Notes: a model not told the origin generated them from the letters alone. DNA of 64,000 nucleotides from Tenacibaculum soleae (GCF_001693415.1 NZ_MAKX01000013.1:124001-188000); one strand, 5' to 3'; shown: positions 42,665 to 50,824, counted from the stretch's first letter. A program made the numbers and translations.

Positions 42665-42769
42665 CTAAAGGGTAATAATAATTGTAGTAGAAATAATGGT
42701 AGTGCCAACAAAAGAAGTCGTAAATTTTACGATCTCTGAAGAATTGATATTTCTTTTGTTGTTTAACAT
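42665..42769 (-). CDS. thrL: Threonine/isoleucine-rich leader peptide upstream of thrA
   Basis: 34-codon ORF starting ATG at 42769 and ending TAG at 42665, 110 bases before thrA. The last 18 residues are TTSFVGTTIISTTIIITL: seven Thr and five Ile codons out of 18, plus two earlier Ile. This is the composition of attenuation leaders such as E. coli thrL. The ORF region also contains an 11-bp stem (CAACAAAAGAA with TTCTTTTGTTG) enclosing TCGTAAA-A-TTTACGA, overlapping the first Thr codons. Charged Thr-tRNA and Ile-tRNA levels could set ribosome stalling and the fold. The symbol is by analogy, not homology. Confidence 0.8.
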   Translation of the reverse strand: MLNNKRNINSSEIVKFTTSFVGTTIISTTIIITL

Positions 42770-42774
42770 TGGAT

Positions 42775-42782
42775 CAAATGTA
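42775..42782 (-). promoter_or_regulatory. -7 box TACATTTG of the thr operon
   Basis: Perfect TAnnTTTG on the minus strand. It ends only five bases before the leader ATG, so the transcript would start at or next to that ATG, giving a leaderless leader-peptide mRNA. No good TTTG is seen at the -33 position. Confidence 0.6.
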
Positions 42783-42869
42783 CACTTTTTTTTAAATAAT
42801 TTTAATTTTTATTAAATTTTTATCATTAAAATAACAAAAAGAGTAATTATTGTGTAATTTTATACAGTG

Positions 42870-43256
42870 TTAGTTAGCATTAAGATATACCCAATGCTTA
42901 TTTTCTTTACAAAAAGAGGAATTTTCATGAATTACGTCAACTTTACCGTTTTCCATAAAAAAAGCATTAAACTCAACAGTACCTTCTAAATCGGTAATTG
43001 AGCCTTTACTTGTGTTTAAAACCTCTAATTTGAGCCATTTCACAGACTTTGTCCATGATAAAATTTCTTTTTTTTCTTTATTTGAAGGACGTGTGTTAGA
43101 GTGATGACTTTCTTGTAAATAATTAATTTTAGCTAAAACAAAAGCACTGTATCTAGATCGCATTAAAGTTTCTGCGGTTAAAACAGTTTGTATGTTTTGA
43201 TGTGCTTTTTCACAACAATCACTATATTTTTTTGATGGATTACAAGGGCATTGCAT
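42870..43256 (-). CDS. YchJ/SEC-C family metal-binding protein
   Basis: 128 aa, beginning with the SEC-C type zinc motif CPCNPSKKYSDCC (residues 3-15) and followed by AETLMRSRYSAFVLAKINYLQESHH, the signature of the YchJ (UPF0225) family, ending in FCKENKHWVYLNAN. Biochemical role unknown in the family. Spacing to the 43268 gene is 11 bp, so they may form a small operon. Confidence 0.9.
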   Translation of the reverse strand: MQCPCNPSKKYSDCCEKAHQNIQTVLTAETLMRSRYSAFVLAKINYLQESHHSNTRPSNKEKKEILSWTKSVKWLKLEVLNTSKGSITDLEGTVEFNAFFMENGKVDVIHENSSFCKENKHWVYLNAN

Positions 43257-43267
43257 AGGTAAAAGTG

Positions 43268-43624
43268 TTAGTTTAAAAGTTGATTTTCTTTAGTTCTAAA
43301 ACAGCGTTCCTCTCCTAAATATAACGGATTTCCATGTTTTTCAGACCAGAAACCTTCTAATATATCTTTCGAAATACATTTGTAAACAACCACTCCTTTA
43401 TAAATATTTTTATCAGCTCCTTTGTAATTAAAATTAATAACTAAAATATTATTTTTAAAAAAACCAGTCCCTTTTTGTTCTTGTTCATTATTAATAACCC
43501 ATTTAGCAACAATTCGCTTATTAGCGTCTAAAACTAAAGAAAGCACACCTTTATAAGTGTGCTTTTCTGCATCTTGATTATTACCAATAATGTTATATTT
43601 TCCTACTAAATCTTCAATTATCAT
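43268..43624 (-). CDS. Small beta-rich protein, unknown
   Basis: 118 aa, probably a small beta-barrel (GVLSLVLDANKRIVAKWVIN, GFFKNNILVINFNYKG, KGVVVYKCISKDILEGFWSEK). No signal peptide, no recognised motif. It could be a cytosolic ligand-binding or stress protein; not assigned. It is upstream of the YchJ-like gene on the same strand. Confidence 0.6.
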   Translation of the reverse strand: MIIEDLVGKYNIIGNNQDAEKHTYKGVLSLVLDANKRIVAKWVINNEQEQKGTGFFKNNILVINFNYKGADKNIYKGVVVYKCISKDILEGFWSEKHGNPLYLGEERCFRTKENQLLN

Positions 43625-43690
43625 TTTGTAAATAAAAACGTAAAACTACCATAAATTATAGCAATAACAAAAGAGTAGGGAAGTGTTACC

Positions 43691-44911
43691 TTATTTTTTC
43701 TTGTACCTCAACTTACCAATTTCAATTTGAATTGCTGTTCTTGCCAATATCGTAAAAATAAGTGCACCCATTGCCCAAATACCTAAAGTAACTCCAATTT
43801 CAATTCCTGTAGGCGTATATTCAGCTATTTTTCCGTAAGGTCCAGGAATAAATCCAGGAACGATTAAGCCGAACCCTTTTTCTATCCAAATTGCGATAAA
43901 TAAAATTGTACAAGCAAAAAACAATACTTTAAAGTTATTACGAAGTTTATGAAACGTAAGTAATACAGTTGCTATAATATTTAAGGTAATAGCAGTCCAA
44001 ATCCAAGGTAATAAAGCTGTTTTACCGTGCAATCCAAAAAATAAATAATAAGCACTTTCACTATGATGTGTAGGCGCATAAAACTCTTTAAACAACTCAG
44101 AAACTAACATAATTAAGTTAATTTGAGCAGCAACAGTAACTACTAAAGCTAGTTTTTTTATGGTTTTATTTTCTATTTTAAACTCGGTGTACGTTCTAAT
44201 AATTGCTAAAACTAAAATAATTAAAGCAGGTCCAGCCGCAAAAGCAGATGCTAAAAAACGAGGTCCTAGTAAAGCAGTATTCCAAAAAGGTTTTGCTTGT
44301 AATCCTTGATACAAAAAGGCGGTTACTAAGTGAATTCCTACTGCCCAAAAAACAGAAAGTATGGCACCCGGTAAATACACATTTTTCTTAGATTCTTTTC
44401 CTTGATAATGCCTAAATAGTATATAAAATGGAATACTAATATTAATAAATAAGTAGCCGTTTAAGGCAATAACATCCCAAGTTAACATTGAATTTGGAAA
44501 GTTAAAAACACCTATAACAGGCATCATATGCCATAAAACAGAAGGACCTCCCATATCGGCAACCACAAAAGCTAAACACATAATTAATGCGGCAACCGCT
44601 AAACCTTCTCCAATTAATACTGCTTGTTTAAAGTCTACATCTTTTAAAACATAGGTTGGCATTACTAGCATAACTGCCGCTGCAGCCACCCCAACTAAAA
44701 AAGTAAAATTAGAAATATACAATCCCCAACTTACCCGATCTGTCATTCCGGTAACACTCAATCCGTGTTCTAATTGAATGGAGTAACAATACATACCAAT
44801 TAGCATTATTAAAGTTAAAAACCCCATCCAGATATGATATCTTTTAGATCCTCGGGTAATAACATCTATACTGTCTTTTATTAAACTTCCAAAAACTTTA
44901 AGTCTTCTCAT
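43691..44911 (-). CDS. NrfD-family quinol-oxidising membrane subunit
   Basis: 406 aa with about ten transmembrane helices, NrfD/PsrC superfamily (VSWGLYISNFTFLVGVAAAAV, DMGGPSVLWHMMPVIGVFNFPNS, LNGYLFINISIPFYILF, GLHGKTALLPWIWTAI). In polysulfide reductase, Qrc and alternative complex III such a subunit exchanges electrons with the quinone pool through a 4Fe-4S partner. Here the partner is the neighbouring gene, so the two together most likely pass quinol electrons to the Nap cytochromes. It is the last gene of the nap operon. Confidence 0.88.
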   Translation of the reverse strand: MRRLKVFGSLIKDSIDVITRGSKRYHIWMGFLTLIMLIGMYCYSIQLEHGLSVTGMTDRVSWGLYISNFTFLVGVAAAAVMLVMPTYVLKDVDFKQAVLIGEGLAVAALIMCLAFVVADMGGPSVLWHMMPVIGVFNFPNSMLTWDVIALNGYLFINISIPFYILFRHYQGKESKKNVYLPGAILSVFWAVGIHLVTAFLYQGLQAKPFWNTALLGPRFLASAFAAGPALIILVLAIIRTYTEFKIENKTIKKLALVVTVAAQINLIMLVSELFKEFYAPTHHSESAYYLFFGLHGKTALLPWIWTAITLNIIATVLLTFHKLRNNFKVLFFACTILFIAIWIEKGFGLIVPGFIPGPYGKIAEYTPTGIEIGVTLGIWAMGALIFTILARTAIQIEIGKLRYKKK

Positions 44912-44950
44912 TTTATTTTTTATTATAACGCTTCGTTTATATTTTATTTT

Positions 44951-45055
44951 GGGCGTTCCCTAACGGTCGGGCTTTTCGTTAAATCTTTTATTTGACAACT
45001 TTTCCGCTTCGCTCAAAGTGACAAATAAAAGGATATCACTGCAATCCCTAACGCA
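44951..45055. repeat. Dispersed intergenic repeat with nested inverted repeats
   Basis: GGGCGTTCCC-TAACGGTCGGGC at the left and GCAATCCCTAACGC at the right enclose CTTTTATTTG (44985-44994) and CAAATAAAAG (45022-45031). The ends GCGTT and AACGC are complementary. From memory, similar GGGCGTTCCC/CGGTCGGGC blocks recur between genes in Flavobacteriaceae. GC is clearly higher than in the surroundings. Confidence 0.65.
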
Positions 45056-45062
45056 AAACCAA

Positions 45063-46190
45063 TTAATCCATAAAATACCAGAACTTAGGTTCAGTACCTA
45101 AATCTTCTTTTAATCTGAATACTTTTTTATTTTCTAATACCCAACGAATGGTACTGTTAGGATCTAACAAGTTTCCGAAAATACGTGCACCGGTAGGACA
45201 AGCCTCAACACAAGCTGGATTTTTACCAGCTCTAGAACGTTGTACACAAAAAGTACATTTTTCCATCACCCCTTTTTTACGCATTCTATTTCCTAAATAA
45301 TGCTGATTTTTGTTTACCTCAGCTTCCGGAACCTCTGGTTTACTCCAGTTAAAACGACGACCATCGTAAGGGCAAGCAGCCATACAATATCTACAACCTA
45401 CACACCAATCGTAATCAACCACTACAATTCCGTCTTCTTCTCGCCAAGTAGCTTGTACAGGACAAACTTCTACACAAGGTGGGTTATCACAATGAAAACA
45501 CTGAGTTCCCATATAAAAATGTCCTTCCGCAGGAACTTCATGATAATAATTATCATCAGCTTCATTAAAATTAAAACCTTTTCCGTCTTTCATTTCATGA
45601 ATACGGATGTATTCCATTTGCGAATTTCTATCTTGGTTATTTTCCTCTACACATGCACTTACACAATCCATGTATCCTTGGCACTTTGAGATATTAAAAG
45701 CATACCCAAACAACACATCTTCTTCGGCATTTTTATTAGACATGCTAATATTTTTACCAGTACGTAATTGATAAGAGCGCACAAGTCGATCAACAGTTGC
45801 GTTTTTCTCTTTGTCATCCATCAATTTATAGTTCCCTTTAAATTGCTCTTCCCAATCTATTTGTGCTTTCTCTTTTGATTCTTCGCTAGCGGTTATACTA
45901 GTACATGACGAAGCTGCACCGGCTCCAATTAATAAACTTGCAGTTAATTTTTTAAAGGCAGATCTACGATCCATTTTTACATCAAAAACTTGATCAAAAC
46001 CATCTTTATGTCTTTCATCACCAATAGCAGCATCAACTGCAGCTTCAAAAAACTCTTCGTTACTTAATTCTTCTTTTGGGGCATGAGAATTACAACCTCC
46101 AGAAGTACTTCCACAGCCACAACTTCCAGAAGACTCTTGTTTGGTTGTACTATTTAAATTCAACCTAAAATATTTTCCAATTCCACTCAT
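45063..46190 (-). CDS. 4Fe-4S electron transfer subunit (DsrO/HmcB-like) with internal Tat-like signal
   Basis: 375 aa. Cysteine pattern for four 4Fe-4S clusters: CQGYMDCVSAC, CFHCDNPPCVEVCP, CVGCRYCMAACP and CTFCVQRS ... CVEACP. Residues about 74-95 form a twin-arginine-like segment (DRRSAFKKLTASLLIGAGAAS) after an approximately 70-residue leader, the extended Tat-variant arrangement known from Bacteroidota molybdopterin/iron-sulfur proteins. The N-terminal leader has a short Cys-rich stretch (GSCGCGSTSGGC). It probably links the NrfD subunit to the multihaem cytochromes on the periplasmic side. Confidence 0.88.
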   Translation of the reverse strand: MSGIGKYFRLNLNSTTKQESSGSCGCGSTSGGCNSHAPKEELSNEEFFEAAVDAAIGDERHKDGFDQVFDVKMDRRSAFKKLTASLLIGAGAASSCTSITASEESKEKAQIDWEEQFKGNYKLMDDKEKNATVDRLVRSYQLRTGKNISMSNKNAEEDVLFGYAFNISKCQGYMDCVSACVEENNQDRNSQMEYIRIHEMKDGKGFNFNEADDNYYHEVPAEGHFYMGTQCFHCDNPPCVEVCPVQATWREEDGIVVVDYDWCVGCRYCMAACPYDGRRFNWSKPEVPEAEVNKNQHYLGNRMRKKGVMEKCTFCVQRSRAGKNPACVEACPTGARIFGNLLDPNSTIRWVLENKKVFRLKEDLGTEPKFWYFMD

Positions 46191-46249
46191 ATATTATACT
46201 TTCTATAAAATTGTTAGCATCAAAAAATGATGTTAAACAAATGTTAGGT

Positions 46250-46879
46250 TTATTGTCGTTGTTTTTCTTTTTTAGTATTAAATCGCGCTGGCCATTTGGT
46301 ATCAAAACCTGGCGAATGCGGATTGTGACAGTTTACACAAGTCATCGATGCTCTTGGAGGTGCCCAACTTGCTATTTTTTTTCCGTGTGCACCACCTGTC
46401 CAATCTTTATATTGTTTTTGATGACATTGACTACATAATTTATAACTATTATTAAAGTCGATTTTATGCCCTGTTATACTTTTAAGATTATTCATACTGC
46501 TTCCATCATGGCAAGTAGTACAACTCATTGTATTGGCATCAGCATGATTTAATTTGATATTCCAATGTGCTTTTTTTAATCCTTTACGTTGCATTTGTTG
46601 TAAAGGCTTACTATGACATTCGGTACAGGCGTATGATTTTATTTCGCCTTTTCGTTCTGGAATAGAAAAAGTAATACCGTTTTCGGTTACTTCTACTAAT
46701 TTTAGATTTCCAATATATTTTTCTGATGAAATAGAAGTTCCGTTATAATGCTTGCTTTTTGCTTTAATTTTATCAGTTACACTATGATATTCATCTTCTT
46801 TATGTTTACAAGAAGTGTTTATCAACAAAAAAGTGATACTTAAAATCCAAAAATGTTTTATGTAATTTGTATTTATCAT
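46250..46879 (-). CDS. Tetrahaem c-type cytochrome lipoprotein
   Basis: 209 aa with a lipoprotein signal (LSITFLLINTSC, Cys at about 23). Four CxxCH motifs: CTECH, CTTCH, CSQCH and CVNCH, the last in a C-terminal SMTCVNCHNPHSPGF. It is periplasm-facing, membrane-tethered. It overlaps napB by 4 bp and precedes the 4Fe-4S/NrfD pair. Most likely it carries electrons from that quinol-oxidising module to the Nap catalytic complex, doing the job of NapC, which is not in the operon. Confidence 0.88.
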   Translation of the reverse strand: MINTNYIKHFWILSITFLLINTSCKHKEDEYHSVTDKIKAKSKHYNGTSISSEKYIGNLKLVEVTENGITFSIPERKGEIKSYACTECHSKPLQQMQRKGLKKAHWNIKLNHADANTMSCTTCHDGSSMNNLKSITGHKIDFNNSYKLCSQCHQKQYKDWTGGAHGKKIASWAPPRASMTCVNCHNPHSPGFDTKWPARFNTKKEKQRQ

Positions 46880-47559
46880 TGTTTTCTTATAAAATCTTTA
46901 ATGGCTGTAAGTTCTTTCGTATTTGGTACATGACATTGCCTGCAATTAACTCGCTCTGGATGAGAAACACGAATTTCTTTAGGAGCACTTGGTCCTGCAT
47001 GACACGCCAAACAGTTTTCTCGTAATTGTGTTTGATGTGGTATTACAGGTGGACTTGTAACTAAAGCGTTATTGTTACCTACTTTAGGTGCATGTACTTT
47101 AGCAAAGTTTCCTGCTTTAAATAATGTTTTTGATTTTTGAGGAACATGACATTGTTTGCAATTAACCAATTCAGGGTGTGGAGTTACAGGAGTATAAGCA
47201 TTAAACTTAGCTACAAAACCACCATTTTCATGACACTTTAAACAAGTATTATCACCAATATTTTGACGTTCTTCTATAGCATGTGGAATACTTGGAGGCG
47301 CACCATGATAGGCTCTATTATCATAATAACTATCTAAACTTCTTTGATGTTCAAAATCTGTTGGCATATTGGTATAATCTAAAGCATGTTCAGATCTTTT
47401 AAAAACTCCTGCCTCTGTTGGTATTATAGGTGTGTTTTTGTCGCTTTCTAGCGGAATGTAAGCATCTTCTTGTCCTTGATAATAGCTATAATTCCAAATA
47501 GTAATAAAAGCGATAAATAATACTACAAATAACGATATGATTCCTAGTCGTTTTTTCAT
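46876..47559 (-). CDS. napB: NapB-type nitrate reductase cytochrome with two tandem diheme modules
   Basis: 227 aa with an N-terminal membrane segment or signal (IISLFVVLFIAFITIW). Two similar halves: PPSIPHAIEE ... CLKCH ... HPELVNCKQCHVPQ (about 92-140) and PPVIPHQTQL ... CLACH ... HPERVNCRQCHVPN (about 168-215). Each equals one NapB diheme unit. Ordinary NapB has two haems, this one has four. It passes electrons to NapA, whose gene lies immediately upstream (3 bp apart). Confidence 0.88.
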   Translation of the reverse strand: MKKRLGIISLFVVLFIAFITIWNYSYYQGQEDAYIPLESDKNTPIIPTEAGVFKRSEHALDYTNMPTDFEHQRSLDSYYDNRAYHGAPPSIPHAIEERQNIGDNTCLKCHENGGFVAKFNAYTPVTPHPELVNCKQCHVPQKSKTLFKAGNFAKVHAPKVGNNNALVTSPPVIPHQTQLRENCLACHAGPSAPKEIRVSHPERVNCRQCHVPNTKELTAIKDFIRKQ

Positions 47560-47562
47560 AAT

Positions 47563-49887
47563 CTATGCTTTTTCTATTTTAACAGCACATTTTTTGTAAT
47601 CAGGTTCTTTAGAAATAGGGCAAAAAGCATCTAAAGTAACATCATTAATCATCATGTTTTCATCAAAAAATGGTACAAAAATTTGTCCTCTTGTAGGTAA
47701 ACCTCTTTCATTGATAGAAGCAGGTAAAACACAAGACCCTCTCTTGGAAGTTACTTTTACATTTTCACCATTTCTGATGTGCATTTTTTTAGCATCTTCA
47801 GGATGTAATTCAACATAAGCATTTGGTACAGCTTTATGTAAAACAGGTATTCTTCTAGTCATAGAACCAGTATGCCAATGCTCAATAACTCTACCTGTAT
47901 TTAACCAAAACGGATAAGTTTCATCGGGCATTTCAGGAGCTGGTTCGTAAGGTCGTTGCCAAATAACAGCTTTACCATCTGGTTTACCATAAAAGTGAAA
48001 ATCTTCTCCGTTTGTACAAGCAGGATCGTATTTTGAATTGAATCTCCATTGGGTAGATTTTCCTTCAACATAAGGCCAAATTGCACCAGATTCTTTCTTT
48101 AATACTTCTAAAGGTGCCATACCATGTTTAGCTCCTTCATGGAACTGACGATATTCGTTGTATATTTCTTCTACGTGATTTTCTTTACTGTATGGAAACA
48201 AATCACCAAATCCCATTCGTTTTGCAACTTCAATAAACATCCATGCATCTGGAGTTGCATCACCAGGAGCTTCTACCATTTTATTCCAATGTTGGGTTCT
48301 TCTTTCAGAATTACCATACAATCCAGATTTTTCGATATGCCAACTTGCAGGTAAAATAACATCAGCTACATCAGAAGTAGGTGTAGGAAATACATCAGAA
48401 ACCACTACAAAACAAGATTCTTTTTCCATCGCAGGTCGATAACGACTTGTTTTTGGCAAAGAAACTAACGGATTTGTAGCTTGTGTCCAAATAAATTTAA
48501 TTTCCCCTCTATCAACAGCTCTAAACATTTCGGTAGCGTGATAGGTTGGTTTAGATGGTATTTTTTCAACAGGAACTTTCCAAATTCTTGCCGCCATTTC
48601 TCTATCTTTTTTATTCATTACAACTCCATGTGGTAATTTGTGCGTAAAAGTTCCTACTTCACGAGCGGTACCACAAGCTGATGGTTGCCCTGTTAAAGAG
48701 AAAGGTCCGTTACCAGGTTGTGAAATTTTACCTGTTAATAAGTGAATGTTATACACTAAGTTATTCATCCAAGTTCCTCTGGTATGTTGGTTCATTCCCA
48801 TACACCAATAAGAAACTACTTTACTATTTGGATTTCCGTAAATAGCAGCTAAATATTTAATATCTTTAACTGATACTTTAGAATATTTAGCCACTTTTTC
48901 AGGCGTATAATCTTCTAAAAAAGTTTTGTATTCTTCAAAATTTATTTTTTCAGGCTTGTCTTTAAATTTAAAATTATCTTCTAAGCCATAGCCTATATTT
49001 GTAGTTCCTTTATTAAAACTACAATGTTTTTCTACAAACGATTTATTTACCCAACCATTATTTACAATTTCATAACAAATTGCATTGGCAACAGCTAAAT
49101 CAGTTTGTGGTTCAAATAAAATTGATTTATCAGATGCCATACTAGAGCGTGTTGTTCGTGTAGCAAAATCAATAATTTTGGCACCTCTACTATTTTTTTG
49201 AGATAACATTCTTGAAAATAAAACAGGATGCATTTCTGCCATATTATTACCCCAAGTAATAAAATAATCAGCATGTTCAATATCTTCATAACAACCCATT
49301 GGTTCATCTGCTCCAAAAGTTGTTAAAAACCCTGTTACAGCACTTGCCATACAAAGACGTGCATTACAATCTAAGTTATTGGTACCAATGGCTCCTTTCA
49401 TTAATTTTGAAGCGATATAACCTTCGGGAATTGTAGATTGCCCTGAGGTATACATTGCAACTGAATCTTTACCATGTTTATCTATGGTAGTTTTCATTTT
49501 ATCAGCTACAATATCTAAAGCATCGCTAATAGGAGTTTTTACGTACTTACCATTCTTTTTTACTAAAGCATGTGTTAATCTGTCGCTAGATTGAATACAC
49601 ATAGTTTGGTGGTAACCTTTAACACATAAAAGTCCTTTATTTACTGTGGAATTAGGGTCACCTTTTACAGCGATAGCTTTTCCGTTTTCTACACCAACTA
49701 AAATACCACAACCTACCCCGCAAAAACGACAAGGTCCTTTTTTCCAATCTAAATTACCTTCAGGTATTCCTGCTAATTGTTCACTTGCAAAAATAATTCC
49801 AGGAAACATGGTTGCTGCTGCTGTCATTGCTGCAGTTGCAGCCATTTTTTTAATAAAACTTCGTCTACTTGTTAAAGAGGCGCTCAT
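47563..49887 (-). CDS. napA: Periplasmic nitrate reductase catalytic subunit
   Basis: 774 aa Mo-bis-MGD enzyme reducing nitrate to nitrite. Tat signal SRRSFIK at 7-13 followed by a hydrophobic stretch. 4Fe-4S cluster Cys53-x2-Cys56-x3-Cys60 ... Cys88 (CRFCGVGC ... GLLC). The molybdenum ligand is in NLDCNARLCMAS (about 172-183). The segment SVDIDE is absent, but GMNQHTRGTWMNN (about 365-378) is the NapA signature. Length is slightly below the E. coli enzyme. The operon includes napD and the NrfD module. Confidence 0.96.
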   Translation of the reverse strand: MSASLTSRRSFIKKMAATAAMTAAATMFPGIIFASEQLAGIPEGNLDWKKGPCRFCGVGCGILVGVENGKAIAVKGDPNSTVNKGLLCVKGYHQTMCIQSSDRLTHALVKKNGKYVKTPISDALDIVADKMKTTIDKHGKDSVAMYTSGQSTIPEGYIASKLMKGAIGTNNLDCNARLCMASAVTGFLTTFGADEPMGCYEDIEHADYFITWGNNMAEMHPVLFSRMLSQKNSRGAKIIDFATRTTRSSMASDKSILFEPQTDLAVANAICYEIVNNGWVNKSFVEKHCSFNKGTTNIGYGLEDNFKFKDKPEKINFEEYKTFLEDYTPEKVAKYSKVSVKDIKYLAAIYGNPNSKVVSYWCMGMNQHTRGTWMNNLVYNIHLLTGKISQPGNGPFSLTGQPSACGTAREVGTFTHKLPHGVVMNKKDREMAARIWKVPVEKIPSKPTYHATEMFRAVDRGEIKFIWTQATNPLVSLPKTSRYRPAMEKESCFVVVSDVFPTPTSDVADVILPASWHIEKSGLYGNSERRTQHWNKMVEAPGDATPDAWMFIEVAKRMGFGDLFPYSKENHVEEIYNEYRQFHEGAKHGMAPLEVLKKESGAIWPYVEGKSTQWRFNSKYDPACTNGEDFHFYGKPDGKAVIWQRPYEPAPEMPDETYPFWLNTGRVIEHWHTGSMTRRIPVLHKAVPNAYVELHPEDAKKMHIRNGENVKVTSKRGSCVLPASINERGLPTRGQIFVPFFDENMMINDVTLDAFCPISKEPDYKKCAVKIEKA

Positions 49888-49894
49888 ATCTTAT

Positions 49895-50131
49895 TTATTT
49901 TATAGGTGTATTAAATCCAGAAACCAAGGCTAATAACTTTAAGCTATCTAGGGTTTCTATAGTTTCTTTTAAACTTTTATCTTCTATATCATCTTTTGTT
50001 TCGGTAACAAGAACTAATACGTTTTTGTTTTCGGCAGGTATTATTTCACATCTATTAATAACAGCAAGCGCTTTTTTAAGTTCTTCCTTTTTTCCTTCAT
50101 GTGGATGTGCTAAATAACTTTTTATAGGCAT
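49895..50131 (-). CDS. napD: NapD chaperone for NapA Tat signal
   Basis: 78 aa (MPIKSYLAHPHEGKKEEL), ferredoxin-like beta-alpha-beta fold by pattern (CEIIPAENKNVLVLVTETKD). The gene sits eight bases upstream of napA, the normal NapD position. NapD binds the NapA signal peptide and holds the enzyme in the cytoplasm until the cofactor is inserted. First gene of the operon, just downstream of the CRP/FNR-like site. Confidence 0.85.
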   Translation of the reverse strand: MPIKSYLAHPHEGKKEELKKALAVINRCEIIPAENKNVLVLVTETKDDIEDKSLKETIETLDSLKLLALVSGFNTPIK

Positions 50132-50156
50132 AGAAAATAGTTGTTTAATTGTTTTA

Positions 50157-50200
50157 CAAATTAGAGAATTATAAGAAGAAAATTACATGATAATTATCAC
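50157..50200 (-). promoter_or_regulatory. CRP/FNR-like class II promoter of the nap operon
   Basis: Minus strand: site with halves ATGAT and ATCAC around AATT (50187-50200), 22 bases, then the imperfect -7 box CTAATTTG (50157-50164). The predicted start is near 50152, putting the site centre at -41.5. The divergent modE-like promoter lies at 50329-50372. Confidence 0.7.
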
Positions 50201-50328
50201 TATTTCAGTTCATTATATTTTTTAAAACATAACGGTTTGCTTTTATTTCTTTGTTAGATAGGGGTTTGTTAGATTTTAAAAAATGGAATAGTGAATTAAT
50301 TTGTTTTGAATCTAAATAAAAAAAGATC

Positions 50329-50372
50329 ATGATTTATATCATGTTTATTGTTTGATAGACGAAGTATTTTTG
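50329..50372 (+). promoter_or_regulatory. CRP/FNR-like class II promoter of the modE-like gene
   Basis: ATGAT-TTAT-ATCAT (50329-50342), 22 bases, then TATTTTTG (50365-50372), a perfect TAnnTTTG. The predicted start is near 50377 and the ATG at 50390. Confidence 0.75.
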
Positions 50373-50389
50373 AAGAACAGTATAAGATT

Positions 50390-50731
50390 ATGGAATATAA
50401 AATTAAAAGTAAAATTTGGATTGAAATTGATGATAAAGTGTTTTTAGGAGCAGGGAGAATAAAATTATTAAAGTCTTTAAATATCACTAAATCTTTATCA
50501 AAATCAGCTAAAGAACTAGGAATGTCTTATAAAAAAGCATGGAATTTAATTGATTCCGTTAATAAAAGTTCAAAAAAACCAATTGTAATAAAATCAGTAG
50601 GAGGAAATAGTGGAGGTGGAACAATTTTAACTCCTTACGGTATTAAAATGATTGGAGTTTATGATACAATTAATAATAATTGTTGGAAACATTTAGATAA
50701 GCAACTAATGAAACTAAAAATAATTGATTAA
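50390..50731 (+). CDS. ModE-like molybdate-responsive regulator (HTH domain)
   Basis: 113 aa from the ATG at 50390 (MEYKIKSKIWIEIDDK). A TTG-initiated extension from 50348 would start upstream of the -7 box and is rejected. LysR-type winged helix: VFLGAGRIKLLKSLNITKSLSKSAKELGMSYKKAWNLIDSVN, the ModE N-domain pattern, then GGNSGGGTILTPYG. It lacks the C-terminal molybdate-binding (TOBE) domain of E. coli ModE, so it may sense by another route. It lies between nap and nos units, which fits control of Mo enzyme expression. Confidence 0.82.
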   Translation: MEYKIKSKIWIEIDDKVFLGAGRIKLLKSLNITKSLSKSAKELGMSYKKAWNLIDSVNKSSKKPIVIKSVGGNSGGGTILTPYGIKMIGVYDTINNNCWKHLDKQLMKLKIID

Positions 50732-50736
50732 ACAAT

Positions 50737-50756
50737 AAAAGATAAAAATATCTTTT
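50737..50756 (+). terminator. Weak AT-rich terminator after the modE-like gene
   Basis: AAAAGATA-AAAA-TATCTTTTT, an 8-bp stem with a T tail, immediately before the next CRP/FNR-like site. Confidence 0.5.
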
Positions 50757-50757
50757 T

Positions 50758-50801
50758 ATGATATTAATCATGTTTTTAAAGAATCAGCTGCTTTAATTTT
50801 G
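50758..50801 (+). promoter_or_regulatory. CRP/FNR-like class II promoter of the nos operon
   Basis: ATGAT-ATTA-ATCAT (50758-50771), 22 bases, then TAATTTTG (50794-50801), a perfect TAnnTTTG. The predicted start near 50806 puts the site centre exactly at -41.5. The first gene begins at 50825. Confidence 0.8.
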
Positions 50802-50824
50802 TGTAGAATTTAAAAAGTCAACTG

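Noticed and set aside
42661..42673. ACCCTTTAGGGGT hairpin as a full rho-independent terminator of the thr leader
   Set aside because: The stem is only four pairs and the T run is interrupted; it is too weak to be called, so only a tentative role is mentioned.
50348..50731. Longer ModE-like protein from the TTG at 50348
   Set aside because: It would begin upstream of the predicted -7 box (50365-50372), so its mRNA would lack the start; the ATG at 50390 fits the domain start.
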